Counted from the stretch's first letter, positions 37,410 to 46,417 are shown. The stretch is 64,000 nucleotides of DNA from Primorskyibacter flagellatus (GCF_900176485.1 NZ_FWYD01000003.1:62001-126000); one strand, 5' to 3'. Notes: generated by a model from the letters alone, not told the origin. Program-made: numbers and translations.

Positions 37410-39386
37410 TGGTCCATCATCGACCGTTTCCTCATCTGGATCCGCCGCCGGCAGCCAAACAGTGAATTCGGCACCGCCAGCGGACCGGTTGCGCACACTG
37501 ATGCGCCCGCCCGCGCGTTGCACCAGCGTTTGAGAGATGGACAAGCCCAAGCCCGTGCCCAGCCCGCGCTTTGTCGTGAAAAATGGATCGAACACCGAAG
37601 ACAGGATATCTTCGGGCATCCCTGGCCCGGTGTCGCGGACGATCAGGTAAGCTCCGGCGGTGCCATCGCGATTTTGTTGTCCAAGCTCCAGCTCCAGCCG
37701 TCCGTGTCGGCTCATCGCCTGTACCGCGTTGACGATCAGATTGATGATGACCTGCTGCATTTCACCCGCGTCGACGCAGACCAGCGGGGCGGGATGAAAC
37801 GTCGTGTGGACCGCGATTTCATCCTTTGAAATCGCGTGTTTGACCAGCACCAGACAGTCATTCACCACGGGTTTCAGATCATTCACCTCGGCCTGGTCGC
37901 CGCCTTCGCCGGGACCGGCGAAATGCAGCAACTTGCCGACGATCACCGCAATCCGGGTGACCTGGTCATCTATCAGGTTCAGCTCTGTTTGCACCTTCGC
38001 GCTGCCGTCGCCCAAAGTCTCGCGGATCACATCTACGTTGCCCTGAATGACGGCGACGGGATTGTTGATCTCATGCGCGACGCCGGCGGTGATCACGCCG
38101 ATCGAGGCCAGCTTCTCGCTGACCACAAGCTGACGGTAGGTGTCCTCCAGCCTGTCATTCGCGTCGCGCAGCTGCGCGGTGCGTTCATCGACGCGTTGGT
38201 TCAGTTCATCCGCCCAGGCCCGCAACCGACGGTCGCGATCCTGTACCTGATCCAGCAGATCGTCGAGATGTCCGGCGACCGCGCCGATCTCTCCCTTCGC
38301 ATTTACCTGCCCGATGCGGGCCGACAGGTCGCCTTCGCCTACGCGGCTCATCGTTTGGGTCATGCGTTCCAACGGTGCGAAAATACCCTTGGCCATCCAT
38401 AGAAACACCGGTGCGGAGACGGCCAGAACTGCCGCAAACGCCCCCAGCATCCACAAGATGGCCCTGCGTTTGGCTGCGGCGAAGGGGGCCTCCAGAAAGC
38501 CTACATAAAGCATGCCGACACGTTCCCCGAAACTGTCGGTCAGGGGCATGTAGCCGGAAATATACCAGTCGTTTACCACGAAGGCGCTGTCCAGCCAGGT
38601 GCGCCCCTCGCCCAGCACGGTGCCGCGCACGGCGGCAGAAACGCGGGTGCCAAGTGCCCGCACGTTTTCGAACAGACGCACATTGGTCGAGATCCGCACG
38701 TCCTCCAGAAACAGCGTCGCGGTCCCTTGCCTATCGCCGCCGGTCACGGCGTTGAGGTAGACCAAGTCGTTGATCGAATCTATGAAATCCAGGTTGCGGT
38801 TCAGAAGGATGCCGCCCACCAGCACGCCTTCCTGGCCGGTCAGCCGCACCGGGCTTGCCGAATGCACCACCATGCCGCGATCTTCGGCCGTGCGATCGGT
38901 GGGGACGGCGGCCTCGGTGTCCATCAGGTCGATCCGGGCGCGGCGGGTAAGATCACCGGGCAGGGCTGCCAGCGCTTCGGCGTCAAAGATGTCGATGCTT
39001 GTCTTGGCCCTGCCAACAAGCGCTTCGGCGATGACCGGCCAGCGGGTCGTCGCGTTCCGGGCGCTGTCGCGTGGCAAGTAGGACAGAAAATCCAAACCAA
39101 GCTCTGCGCGCTTTTGTGCAAGGAAGGTTTTCTGTGCAGGTGGTCCTTCCGCCAATTTGCGCGCAAATTCGACAGAGCCCGCGATTCCCAATAATTCGTC
39201 GCCCGTTTTTTCGGTAAGCTGCGCGAGGTATTGCTCGGCGATGCGCAGGTCGCTTTCGACATTCGCTATCAAAAGCTTGTCGTAATCCGCGGTCCAGCGC
39301 GTCATGCCGATCACAAGCAGAAAGGGCATCAACAGAACCAGCGGGGCAAGCGCCAGAACAAGCAGACGCAGGCGAACTGAGGTCAT
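37392..39386 (-). CDS. Sensor histidine kinase with large periplasmic sensor
   Basis: Membrane histidine kinase of 664 residues. TM1 lies at about 6-28, then a periplasmic sensor region of about 285 residues resembling double-Cache domains, then TM2 at about 318-342, a HAMP domain ([19 protein letters not shown]) and a coiled coil. The HisKA domain has H-box [14 protein letters not shown] (His438), and the ATPase domain has N-box [21 protein letters not shown] and [10 protein letters not shown]. The closest logical partner is the NtrC-type regulator at the far end of the formate dehydrogenase cluster; no regulator gene adjoins it. The final NPPRA and stop come from the inverted repeat at 37382-37409. 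Confidence 0.87.
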   Translation of the reverse strand: MTSVRLRLLVLALAPLVLLMPFLLVIGMTRWTADYDKLLIANVESDLRIAEQYLAQLTEKTGDELLGIAGSVEFARKLAEGPPAQKTFLAQKRAELGLDFLSYLPRDSARNATTRWPVIAEALVGRAKTSIDIFDAEALAALPGDLTRRARIDLMDTEAAVPTDRTAEDRGMVVHSASPVRLTGQEGVLVGGILLNRNLDFIDSINDLVYLNAVTGGDRQGTATLFLEDVRISTNVRLFENVRALGTRVSAAVRGTVLGEGRTWLDSAFVVNDWYISGYMPLTDSFGERVGMLYVGFLEAPFAAAKRRAILWMLGAFAAVLAVSAPVFLWMAKGIFAPLERMTQTMSRVGEGDLSARIGQVNAKGEIGAVAGHLDDLLDQVQDRDRRLRAWADELNQRVDERTAQLRDANDRLEDTYRQLVVSEKLASIGVITAGVAHEINNPVAVIQGNVDVIRETLGDGSAKVQTELNLIDDQVTRIAVIVGKLLHFAGPGEGGDQAEVNDLKPVVNDCLVLVKHAISKDEIAVHTTFHPAPLVCVDAGEMQQVIINLIVNAVQAMSRHGRLELELGQQNRDGTAGAYLIVRDTGPGMPEDILSSVFDPFFTTKRGLGTGLGLSISQTLVQRAGGRISVRNRSAGGAEFTVWLPAADPDEETVDDGPNPPRA

Positions 39387-39678
39387 GTGCGGAACTCTCC
39401 TCGGGCCACCAAAGCCTACGCGTTACCGCAACCCGGTGCAAACCTGCGCTGGTGCCCTAAGATCGGAGGCGTCCGGGGCCGTTGAACCTGTCTTGTTCAA
39501 TCAAAACACTTATCGCGAAGTGAAACGCGAACTGGATGACCACGCGCAGAATGCGGGAAGCGTGGCTTACGTTTGACCGTGCCTACGAATTGATCAATGG
39601 ATGCACGGGCGATGGTGAAACGTCGTTTACGTCTCCCGCTCGGGTCGTCAGACGCTCTCCAGCGTGACCACAAACTGG
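39387..39678. other. Gap between histidine kinase and DUF6505-like genes
   Basis: About 290 bases without a supported gene. It follows the last gene of the minus-strand Mrp operon and precedes the kinase gene on the same strand, so it should contain the kinase promoter. No clear terminator with a T-run, repeat or RNA was found. Confidence 0.4.
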
Positions 39679-40158
39679 TTAGGGATCGACATCGCCATGG
39701 ATGGCGAACTGGTCCAGCCCGGCATCCTGAGCCTCGATCACCCGGAACGCCTCGCGCACGCCTGCCTCGGTCAATTCGCGGGCGACGGTCAGCAGCGTGT
39801 TGGGCGCGTGATCTTCGCACAGGTCGGTCATCTGCGCGATTTCTTCGGCAGCAACAGGCCGCGCGGCCTCGGGCGAGGGGGCGCCGTAATAGGTCACGAA
39901 ATGCTGTGCCAGAAGGCCGGTCAGTGTTTCGACCTCGGATGGTTCAACCGCCGTGACCGCGACAAAGGTCACGCGCCCGCCGGTTTCCAGCCCCAGCCAG
40001 CCATTGGCGAAAGCCTGTCGCGCTTTGCCGGACAGATCGGCCTCGGTCCAGTTGGAAAACTCGAACCCGCCGGAAATGCACCATTCGCCGGTCCGCGCCG
40101 GGCTGGCAAAGACACGCTGATCGCTTTCGTCGAAATGGATGGCGCGGGCGAGTTTCAT
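39679..40158 (-). CDS. Uncharacterised protein, DUF6505-like
   Basis: Protein of 159 residues beginning MKLARAIHFDESDQRVFA, with FEFSNWTEADLSGKARQAFANGWLGLE and VETLTGLLAQHFVTYYGAP. It is soluble, with no signal peptide, membrane span or Cys cluster. I associate it with DUF6505 by general resemblance; no activity is known. It is the last gene of a tightly coupled operon (Mrp/ApbC, DUF4444 ligase-like protein, this gene), and its ATG overlaps the preceding stop (ATGA). Position beside formate dehydrogenase maturation genes suggests a supporting role there. Confidence 0.65.
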   Translation of the reverse strand: MKLARAIHFDESDQRVFASPARTGEWCISGGFEFSNWTEADLSGKARQAFANGWLGLETGGRVTFVAVTAVEPSEVETLTGLLAQHFVTYYGAPSPEAARPVAAEEIAQMTDLCEDHAPNTLLTVARELTEAGVREAFRVIEAQDAGLDQFAIHGDVDP

Positions 40159-40865
40159 GGCGGGCTCTCCAATAGCGTCGTAAGCGGGATAAGGCGGGTG
40201 GCGGTCCCGGTGCGCAGCAACATCCCGAAATCTTCGTCAATGCCCAGAAAAGTGCCGCTCTGGCCCTCGGGTGCGGCGGGTTCGCCGATGCCGAATGCAA
40301 GCCCGCGCCACTCGGCATGCAGAGGTTGCGGGCCTTCGGTTTCCCATCGGTTGATCCAGTTCAGCGTATGGCGCGACCAGCTTTCGATCAACGCGGGCGG
40401 GGCAATATCGGCACAGCCTTCGGCGTAAAGCGCGGTCCGGTCCGGGGTTGCGCGTGCATCGTCTTCCGGCAGCAGAGGCAGAGCAAAACCCACGACCAGC
40501 CAATCCACCATGGCCGCCGGATCGACATCCGAGGCCATGACCCGAAACCGGCCACAGCCCGCGCCATTGACGCGAATGCCGCCTTCCCATCCAAGGTGCA
40601 CGGCGACCTCGGGCGGGGCCAGCGCGCCAAGCGCGTTCTGCAACCCCACACCGCAGAGCGGCAGCATCGCCATGGCTTTGCCAAGCGGGACTTCGGGCGC
40701 GAAGACCAGCGCCGCCTCGACCTGAAGGGGCCCAAGCACATAGGCCACCAGACCCGCATCGCAGCCCATCGTCGCGCGCATGCAGGCGTGATCGAACGCG
40801 TTGCCCTGGGCGGGTTCGCCCCACATCAGCGGCGGAAATGTCGGCGCGTCGTGGTCTGGCGTCAT
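40155..40865 (-). CDS. Biotin/lipoate ligase-like protein (DUF4444 type)
   Basis: Protein of 236 residues resembling the biotin/lipoate protein ligase fold. The N-terminal half contains FDHACMRATMGCDAGLVAYVLG, ALVFAPEVPLGKAMAMLPL and NALGALAPPEVAVHLGWEGGIRVNGAGCG. The last of these recalls the WPNDI and G-N-G positions of biotin ligases in modified form. A C-terminal DUF4444-like segment (about 170-230, GTFLGIDEDFGMLLR) follows. It is coupled by ATGA overlaps to the Mrp gene upstream and the DUF6505-like gene downstream. Whether it binds biotin, lipoate or something else cannot be told. Confidence 0.72.
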   Translation of the reverse strand: MTPDHDAPTFPPLMWGEPAQGNAFDHACMRATMGCDAGLVAYVLGPLQVEAALVFAPEVPLGKAMAMLPLCGVGLQNALGALAPPEVAVHLGWEGGIRVNGAGCGRFRVMASDVDPAAMVDWLVVGFALPLLPEDDARATPDRTALYAEGCADIAPPALIESWSRHTLNWINRWETEGPQPLHAEWRGLAFGIGEPAAPEGQSGTFLGIDEDFGMLLRTGTATRLIPLTTLLESPP

Positions 40866-41926
40866 GCCACGCCCTTTGCCACCAGCGCGGCGGCGATATC
40901 GTGAAAGGCACGGGCCTGTTTGCCGTCGGGCTGGCTGACGGTGATCGGCGCGCCGCCATCGGCGGCGAGCCGGATTTGCAGATCCAGCGGCACTTCGGCC
41001 AGCAGCGGAACGCCCAGCTTTGCCGCCTCTGTCGTAACGCCGCCATGGCCGAAGACGTGTTCCTCATGGCCGCAGGCGGAACAGATATGTGTGCTCATAT
41101 TCTCGATCATGCCAAGGATGGGGACGTTTAGCTGGTTGAACATGTCGATCCCCTTGCGCGCATCCAGCAACGCAATATCCTGCGGCGTGGACACGATGAT
41201 CGCGCCGTCGACCTTTGCCTTCTGGCTCAGCGTCATCTGCACGTCCCCGGTGCCGGGCGGCAGATCGACCAGCAACACATCCAGCGCGCCCCACTGTACC
41301 TGCATCATCATCTGTTGAAGCGCCCCCATCAGCATCGGACCGCGCCAGACCACGGCCTGATCTTCGTTGGTCATCAACCCGATCGACATCATCGTGACGC
41401 CGTGGTTCCGCATCGGCAGGATGATCTTGCCATCCGGACTGGCAGGGCGCCCGGAAATGCCCAGCATGCGCGGCTGCGACGGCCCGTAGACATCGGCATC
41501 CAGCAAACCCACGCGGCGGCCCTGCTGGGCCAGCGCGCAGGCGATATTGGCCGCCACGGTGGATTTGCCCACACCGCCCTTGCCCGAGGCGATGGCAATG
41601 ATGTGGTCCACCCCCGGTATCCGCTCTGGCCCTTTGGGTTCGGCAGGGCGTTGCGGGCGCAGATCGGGCGGTGCCTTTTCGGTATGCCCGGTCATCACAA
41701 CAGAGACCTGAGACACCCCGTCAAGCGCCATCAGCGCCGCCTCTGCCTGCGCTTTGATCTGCGTATAGGCATCGGCGTGGCTTGGTGCGATCTCCATCAC
41801 GAAGCGAACGGTGCCTGCGTCGACATTCAACGCACGCACCACGCCGCTTGCCACGATATCGCCGCCTGCGACAGGGTCGTCGAAAGCCTTGAGGGCTGCC
41901 AGAACGGCCTCTCTGCTGGCGGTCAT
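40862..41926 (-). CDS. apbC: Mrp/ApbC family Fe-S cluster carrier ATPase
   Basis: P-loop ATPase of 354 residues in the Mrp/NBP35/ApbC family, which carries [4Fe-4S] clusters to target proteins. The N-terminal MIP18-like (DUF59) domain covers about 1-90. The deviant Walker A motif is in IASGKGGVGKSTVAANIA, then DADVYGPSQPRMLG and VDLPPGTGDVQMTLSQ. The cluster-binding CXXC is in STHICSACGHEEHVFG. It starts 4 bases after the small DUF6494-like gene and overlaps the ligase-like gene. In this setting the likely clients are the Fe-S-rich formate dehydrogenase proteins. Confidence 0.92.
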   Translation of the reverse strand: MTASREAVLAALKAFDDPVAGGDIVASGVVRALNVDAGTVRFVMEIAPSHADAYTQIKAQAEAALMALDGVSQVSVVMTGHTEKAPPDLRPQRPAEPKGPERIPGVDHIIAIASGKGGVGKSTVAANIACALAQQGRRVGLLDADVYGPSQPRMLGISGRPASPDGKIILPMRNHGVTMMSIGLMTNEDQAVVWRGPMLMGALQQMMMQVQWGALDVLLVDLPPGTGDVQMTLSQKAKVDGAIIVSTPQDIALLDARKGIDMFNQLNVPILGMIENMSTHICSACGHEEHVFGHGGVTTEAAKLGVPLLAEVPLDLQIRLAADGGAPITVSQPDGKQARAFHDIAAALVAKGVA

Positions 41927-41930
41927 GGGG

Positions 41931-42122
41931 TCAGTCCTGATTGGTGATCTTGCCGGTGACCTCGTGGGTCACGTCCAGCTCTTCGATGGTTACAACGGCC
42001 TTGACGGCATAGGATTTTCCCGGCGCACCCTTGTCGCGCATCGCCTCTTCGATGGCCTGCTGCGAGGTCACGCCAACCTGTTTAAGAAACTTCCGCATCG
42101 ACATGTTGAAATCTTCGCTCAT
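41931..42122 (-). CDS. Small DUF6494-like protein
   Basis: Protein of 63 residues: MSEDFNMSMRKFLKQVGVT, QQAIEEAMRDKG, then VKAVVTIEELDVTHEVTGKI. It looks like a helix followed by a two-strand sheet. The ATG at 42122 follows a GGAGA ribosome site; the longer frame to 42161 has none. First gene of the operon that continues with apbC, 4 bases later. Divergent from the cytochrome c gene with 59 bases between starts. The match to DUF6494 is by general resemblance; function unknown. Confidence 0.65.
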   Translation of the reverse strand: MSEDFNMSMRKFLKQVGVTSQQAIEEAMRDKGAPGKSYAVKAVVTIEELDVTHEVTGKITNQD

Positions 42123-42181
42123 ATTCTGATCTCCTTTGCTGGTGATTGACGCACGCCACAATGCAGGCCTAACCTGCCCTC

Positions 42182-42925
42182 ATGCCGTGGCGCATCCTGA
42201 TAGTTGCTCTGGTCCTTGGTATGACGCCAATGACAGGCCGGGCGCAAGACAAGCTGGTGCAGCTTTACGCTCCGCCCGCATTGGTCGAAACTGGCCTGCT
42301 GCGTCACATCCTGCCGCGCTTTTCGCTCAAGACGCAAGTGAAGGTCGCGTTGCAGGAGGACGCCGAGGGTGCCGATATGGTGCTGGGCGACGAGGGTCGA
42401 GCGCTGTTTCATGGCGCGGGCCGGACATGGCACATGGCAGTGGGCCGCCCGGATCATTCCGGCACCAAGCGGCTGGCCGAGTGGCTGACGTCGCAGGTGG
42501 GCCAGCGCACGATCATCGGTTTTGCGCCCGAAGGTACGCCGCTCTTCGCTCCGCCGAAAGTGGCCGCGCCGCAGGTTGCCCGCGTGGAACTGGCCGGGGA
42601 TCCGGCACTGGGTCAGACGGTCTCTCGCCGGGAATGCGGGCGCTGTCACGTCGTGGATGCGGCATCGCGTGGTGGTATCGGGTCCACCCCCAGCTTTGCG
42701 GTGCTGCGCAGCCTGCCCGACTGGGAGGCGCGGTTTCTGGGCTTTTACGTCCTCAACCCGCATCCGGCCTTCACGCTGATTGATGGCGTCACGCCCGATT
42801 TCCCGATCGACCGGCCTTCGCCCATTGTGCCCGTTACCCTGACACTGGACGAGGTCGAGGCGGTGCTGGCCTTCGTCGCCACAATGGCGGCGGCCGATCT
42901 TGGGGCCCCTTTGCAACATCAGTGA
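42182..42925 (+). CDS. Periplasmic mono-heme c-type cytochrome
   Basis: Exported protein of 247 residues. The signal peptide covers about 1-21 (ILIVALVLGMTPMTGRA then QDK). A CXXCH heme site, CGRCH, lies at residues 152-156 and is followed by a cytochrome c-like region. The first 130 residues are not cytochrome-like: they contain LYAPPALVETGLLRHILPRFS and GADMVLGDEGRALFHG, which recall periplasmic solute-binding folds. The gene points toward the Fe-S protein gene and overlaps its end by 7 bases. It is a possible electron acceptor or maturation factor for the nearby periplasmic formate dehydrogenase. Confidence 0.75.
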   Translation: MPWRILIVALVLGMTPMTGRAQDKLVQLYAPPALVETGLLRHILPRFSLKTQVKVALQEDAEGADMVLGDEGRALFHGAGRTWHMAVGRPDHSGTKRLAEWLTSQVGQRTIIGFAPEGTPLFAPPKVAAPQVARVELAGDPALGQTVSRRECGRCHVVDAASRGGIGSTPSFAVLRSLPDWEARFLGFYVLNPHPAFTLIDGVTPDFPIDRPSPIVPVTLTLDEVEAVLAFVATMAAADLGAPLQHQ

Positions 42926-44868
42926 TCGCGACGTTTGGACAGGTAATCCTCGGTGGTGCGCACACGCGGGCGTTCCTTGCCTGCAAACGGATTGTCGGTG
43001 GAATGAAACTGTGCGTTTACCCGGCAGTTGTCACACATCTGGATCATCTTGAGCTTGTCGCCCCCCGCGAACATCGCGTGATCTTGCAGCTTTTCGGTGA
43101 TCCGGTCGATGGTGGATTTCACCCCGAATAACGCGCCGCATTCGATACAGGCAAAGGGTTCTTCTTCGTTGAGGACTTGCTGCGTCAGTGCGGTTTCCGT
43201 CAGGTCCAGCCGGGGCTCAAGGCGCAGCGCATCTTCGGGACAGACGGTGACGCACAACCCGCATTGCAGGCAGGCGTCCTCCTGGAACCGCAGTTGCGGC
43301 AGGTCCGGGTTGTCGGCAAGCGCCCCGGATGGGCAGAGCGATACGCAGGACAGGCAAAGCGTGCAGGCATCGGTATCCACCACAACCGCGCCATAGGGTG
43401 CGCCTTCCGGCAACGACAAGGAGTGCGCGTCGGGATGCAGCGCGCGGGCGGCCTGCCGGGTGATCTGGCGACGGGTTCCCATCGGGCGGACAGGCTGGGT
43501 CAGCGCGGCGGGCGCGTTTTCGGCATAAAGCGCATCTGACAGCGCATCCGGGTCGGTCAAATCAAGGATCTTCGTCCGGTCCTGACCGGCAATCGCCGTC
43601 GCAAGCGCGATCTGTGCTGCCAAGGCGTCCATCTCTGCCCCCGGTCCGGGCAGCAGGCTGACCGAGGCGAAACCGGCGGCAAGGCCCGCGACTGCTTCGG
43701 CATGGCCGAAAGCGCCGATCGCGGGCAATTCGAGGGGAACCACATCGGCAGGCAGGCCGCGGCCATGCCGGGCCGAAATCCGGATCATTTCGGCCCCGTA
43801 CGCGTCATGCACCAGAAGGCGCGGCGCGGTGCCGCCCGCCGCCAGATAGGCCTGGGCCAAGGTTTGCACCCGGCGGAACGTCTCTGCCACCGGCGGCGCG
43901 TCATAGCTGACAGCGCCCGAGGGGCAGACCGCCGAACAGGCGCCGCAGCCCGCGCAGATCATCGGGTCGATGCTGACATGGTCGCCATCCGGTGAAATCG
44001 CACCTGTCGGGCAAATGTCGAGGCATCGCGTACAGCCGGTCTGCTCGGCCCTTGAATGCGCGCAAAGCAGCGGTTCTGTCATCACATAGAGCGGCTTTTC
44101 GAATGTGCCCACCAGATGTGAAGCCGCGAGGACCGCAGCAGCAACACCGGAGGCATGGTCGGGATCGGCGCGCAGATAGCCTTCGCGTTTTTCATGGGCT
44201 GGAAACAGGGGGGGCGCACCCGTCAGATCAAGGATCACGTCGCATTGCGACACACCGCCGTCGCGGGGCTGGCTGAGGGAGAATGCGCCGCGCCCGCCCG
44301 GTTCAATCTGTTGCAGCGCGTCGATCTCAACCTCGAACTGCCCAAGCGCGCCCTTTGCCTTGCGTAACCGACCGACAATCACGTCAAAATCACGGCTGTC
44401 GGGGATCTCTGCCGCGATGTCCAGCAGGACGGTGACGCCAAGATGCGTACAAAGCTGATCGGCTGCCTGTAGCGCGACGTCCGTTGGCCCAAGGATCAGG
44501 CAAAGCCCCTCGGAGACGACATCGACGGTTTTCTCCGGTGCCGCTGGCAAAAGCGCCTCGGCGATCAGCGCGGACATTTTGGGCAGGGTAGAGCCCTTGT
44601 CGGCGGTCCATCCGGCGCGGTCGCGCAGGTCAAGAAGTGCAGGAGGCTCGGTGCCCAGTTCCGCCGCCAGCGTCTCGAATACTCGCGCCTCCTGGGTGCA
44701 GCAGAAAATCGTATCGTCGTGGGTCAGAGCGGCGGCGGCGCGGTCTATCTGCTGTGTACAAAGCGCCGAACAGGGTGCCCGGACGTCCTGCCCTGTTGCC
44801 GCACTCAGGGCCTTGTGGTCGATGGCCTGACTGCCCAGACAATCGCATGTTATCAATGTTTTGGCCAA
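42919..44868 (-). CDS. Multi-[4Fe-4S] protein of the formate dehydrogenase cluster
   Basis: Soluble protein of 649 residues packed with Fe-S ligands. Two clusters lie at about 275-325 (CTRCLDICPTGAI, CAGCGACSAVCPSGAV) and two at about 500-560 (CTLCLSCVSLCPSGAL, CLQCGLCVTVCPEDAL). A C-terminal zinc-ribbon-like CIECG...CDNC follows, and an N-terminal Cys-rich segment (CDCLG...CSALC...CC) opens the chain. The frame is open up to 45204, but a TTG at 44868 with a strong AAGGGAGG site 7 bases ahead gives the natural start (xAKTLITCDCLG). It is divergent from DUF3305/DUF3306/torD/fdhA, the usual arrangement in alphaproteobacterial formate dehydrogenase loci. Probably an electron-transfer or maturation partner. 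Confidence 0.83.
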   Translation of the reverse strand: MAKTLITCDCLGSQAIDHKALSAATGQDVRAPCSALCTQQIDRAAAALTHDDTIFCCTQEARVFETLAAELGTEPPALLDLRDRAGWTADKGSTLPKMSALIAEALLPAAPEKTVDVVSEGLCLILGPTDVALQAADQLCTHLGVTVLLDIAAEIPDSRDFDVIVGRLRKAKGALGQFEVEIDALQQIEPGGRGAFSLSQPRDGGVSQCDVILDLTGAPPLFPAHEKREGYLRADPDHASGVAAAVLAASHLVGTFEKPLYVMTEPLLCAHSRAEQTGCTRCLDICPTGAISPDGDHVSIDPMICAGCGACSAVCPSGAVSYDAPPVAETFRRVQTLAQAYLAAGGTAPRLLVHDAYGAEMIRISARHGRGLPADVVPLELPAIGAFGHAEAVAGLAAGFASVSLLPGPGAEMDALAAQIALATAIAGQDRTKILDLTDPDALSDALYAENAPAALTQPVRPMGTRRQITRQAARALHPDAHSLSLPEGAPYGAVVVDTDACTLCLSCVSLCPSGALADNPDLPQLRFQEDACLQCGLCVTVCPEDALRLEPRLDLTETALTQQVLNEEEPFACIECGALFGVKSTIDRITEKLQDHAMFAGGDKLKMIQMCDNCRVNAQFHSTDNPFAGKERPRVRTTEDYLSKRRDH

Positions 44869-45212
44869 GTTAGTGCCTCCCTTGCGCGGTGGCGTGTTCC
44901 TCGTTTCGCCGTGCCTCGCGCGTCCAAAGCCTAGACCTCTTTGGCGGCGCGCGACAACCGCTATTCTATCCTTGCTCGTTGTGTCGTCAGGAAATCGCCG
45001 CGCCACGGGAATGTCTTGAGTCGGTTGGGCGGAGCTTCCAGAAACCAGAGGGAAATACTCGGATTGGACAAATCGTCCCTTGGTCTGCCGTGTGCGGGTC
45101 AGGCCGCCCCTTTTTGTCCAAAGCAAGCCAAAAGCGCGCATTTGCATGAAAAAAGCGTTTTGTCGGCGCGTCTTGTTGGCGCATGGTAGGCGTGGGGAGG
45201 CCAAGCGACTTG
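44869..45212. promoter_or_regulatory. Divergent control region of the formate dehydrogenase cluster
   Basis: About 340 bases between the start of the Fe-S protein gene (minus) and the DUF3305 gene (plus). No gene is supported. It contains an imperfect dyad CGACAAC...GTTGTGTCG (about 44951-44986), a short dyad GGAC-AAATC-GTCC (45066-45078) and an AT-rich stretch near 45140-45165. These are candidate sites for the NtrC-type regulator encoded at the end of the cluster. No -24/-12 sigma-54 promoter pair was convincing. Confidence 0.45.
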
Positions 45213-45773
45213 ATGCACAATCCGAATAAGTATCGGACCATGCCGTTAGGAGTTGTTCTGCGCAAAGCGCCGGGCATTACGCGCTGGGTGCCCTGGTGCT
45301 GGACGGCGACGGCAGTATTGCCTGGCGCGGGGCCTGCGCGATGGCATGAGTTGCGCCGCGAAGGTGACGCCGTGGAATATCATGCCGCAACCGTGGTGCT
45401 GGAGCTTCACGGTTCTGATACCGAAGCGTATCTGCACGGGCTGACCGCAGCGATCCCCAGTGTCTATGTCGTGATGCGCGAGGGCGACGACGACATGCCG
45501 TTGGATGTGCTGCTGGTCACGGCCTCACCTTACGAGGCGCAGGATTACACGGATAGTGGCGAAGAGATCGTCGAAAAAGTTCCGATGCCGCACGGGCTGG
45601 TGGCATGGGTGCGCGACTTCATTGAAGAATTTCATCACGATGAGATTTTCGTCAAGCGCAAGCGTGACAAATTGCGGGTGGATCTGGTGCAGGACGGCGT
45701 TGGCGATCCCCGCATCGACAAGGAGGCGGATATTTACGCCTCGCCAACGCTGAAGCGGAGGCGTTTGCAATGA
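45213..45773 (+). CDS. DUF3305 domain protein
   Basis: Protein of 186 residues, matching DUF3305, a family found almost only beside formate dehydrogenase genes. Visible blocks are MPLGVVLRKAPGITRWVPW, YHAATVVLELHGSDTEAYLHGL, PSVYVVMREG and the basic VKRKRDKLRVDLVQDGVGDPRI. No signal peptide or metal motif is seen. The ATG at 45213 is preceded by GGGGAGG at 12 bases; ATGs at 45183 and 45240 are alternatives. The stop overlaps the DUF3306 start (ATGA). Exact function unknown; a maturation role is likely from linkage. Confidence 0.82.
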   Translation: MHNPNKYRTMPLGVVLRKAPGITRWVPWCWTATAVLPGAGPARWHELRREGDAVEYHAATVVLELHGSDTEAYLHGLTAAIPSVYVVMREGDDDMPLDVLLVTASPYEAQDYTDSGEEIVEKVPMPHGLVAWVRDFIEEFHHDEIFVKRKRDKLRVDLVQDGVGDPRIDKEADIYASPTLKRRRLQ

Positions 45774-46417
45774 GTGATTTCTGGACCCGCCGAAAATCCG
45801 CCGTTCAAGCAGAGGAACGCGCCCAAGAGGCCGCACTGGCAGAGGCCGACGCGCAGGCCCGCGAGACGGAGTTGGCCGAACGCCCGGATGAGGAATTGCT
45901 GGCAGAGGCTGGGATGCCGGACCCGGATATGCTCGCGGACGGGGAACAGGTGCGGGCTTTCATGCAATCGGCTCTGCCGGACCGGCTCAAAACTCGGGCA
46001 TTGCGGCGCCTTTGGCGACTTGATCCTGTGCTGGCGAATGTCGATGGCTTGGTGGATTATGGCGGTGATTTTACCGATGCGGCCAATGTCGTGGAGAATC
46101 TCCAGACGACCTATCAGGTCGGCAAGGGCATGCTGAGGGCCATTCAGGCGCGCGCAGCGGAGGCTGAGCAGGAGCGCGAGGAGGAGGGAGACGTCGCGGC
46201 GGCGGAGGTCCCGGATCAAGTCCGGGACGGGTTGGCTGTGTTGCCCGCGTCCGACGACGAAGCGCAACCCGTTGTTTCGGCCGACCCCGCCTCGGCCTCT
46301 GAGCCGGGGCCTTGCATCGACGTCGCCGGATCATACGAAACCGAGCAGGCCGCACCGACAGCGCGGCGCATGGTATTTTCTTTCAAGGAAAACGCCACAT
46401 CACCGAGGAAGCAATGA
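45770..46417 (+). CDS. DUF3306 domain protein
   Basis: Protein of 215 residues of the DUF3306 family, partner of DUF3305. The N-terminus SDFWTRRKSAVQAEE is the family hallmark. A charged helical part and the core LKTRALRRLWRLDPVLANVDGLVDYGGDF follow, and the tail is low-complexity. A palindromic repeat sits in the tail (46208-46228, codons 147-153), encoding part of VPDQVRDGLAV. The gene is linked by ATGA overlaps to DUF3305 and to the TorD gene. Confidence 0.82.
   Translation: MSDFWTRRKSAVQAEERAQEAALAEADAQARETELAERPDEELLAEAGMPDPDMLADGEQVRAFMQSALPDRLKTRALRRLWRLDPVLANVDGLVDYGGDFTDAANVVENLQTTYQVGKGMLRAIQARAAEAEQEREEEGDVAAAEVPDQVRDGLAVLPASDDEAQPVVSADPASASEPGPCIDVAGSYETEQAAPTARRMVFSFKENATSPRKQ
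46208..46228. repeat. Palindromic repeat with CCGG-TCAAG-CCGG core, inside the DUF3306 gene
   Basis: GTCCCGGA, TCAAG, TCCGGGAC: perfect 8-base arms. It has the same centre as the copies in lpd and before the histidine kinase stop, with arms that differ yet stay complementary. Confidence 0.7.

Noticed and set aside
44869-45204. Upstream extension of the multi-Fe-S protein to an ATG
   Set aside because: The added 112 residues look like translated promoter DNA, and the TTG at 44868 has a strong ribosome site.
44869-45212. Sigma-54 promoter for the formate dehydrogenase genes
   Set aside because: No convincing GG-N10-GC pair was found, and the local regulator lacks GAFTGA.
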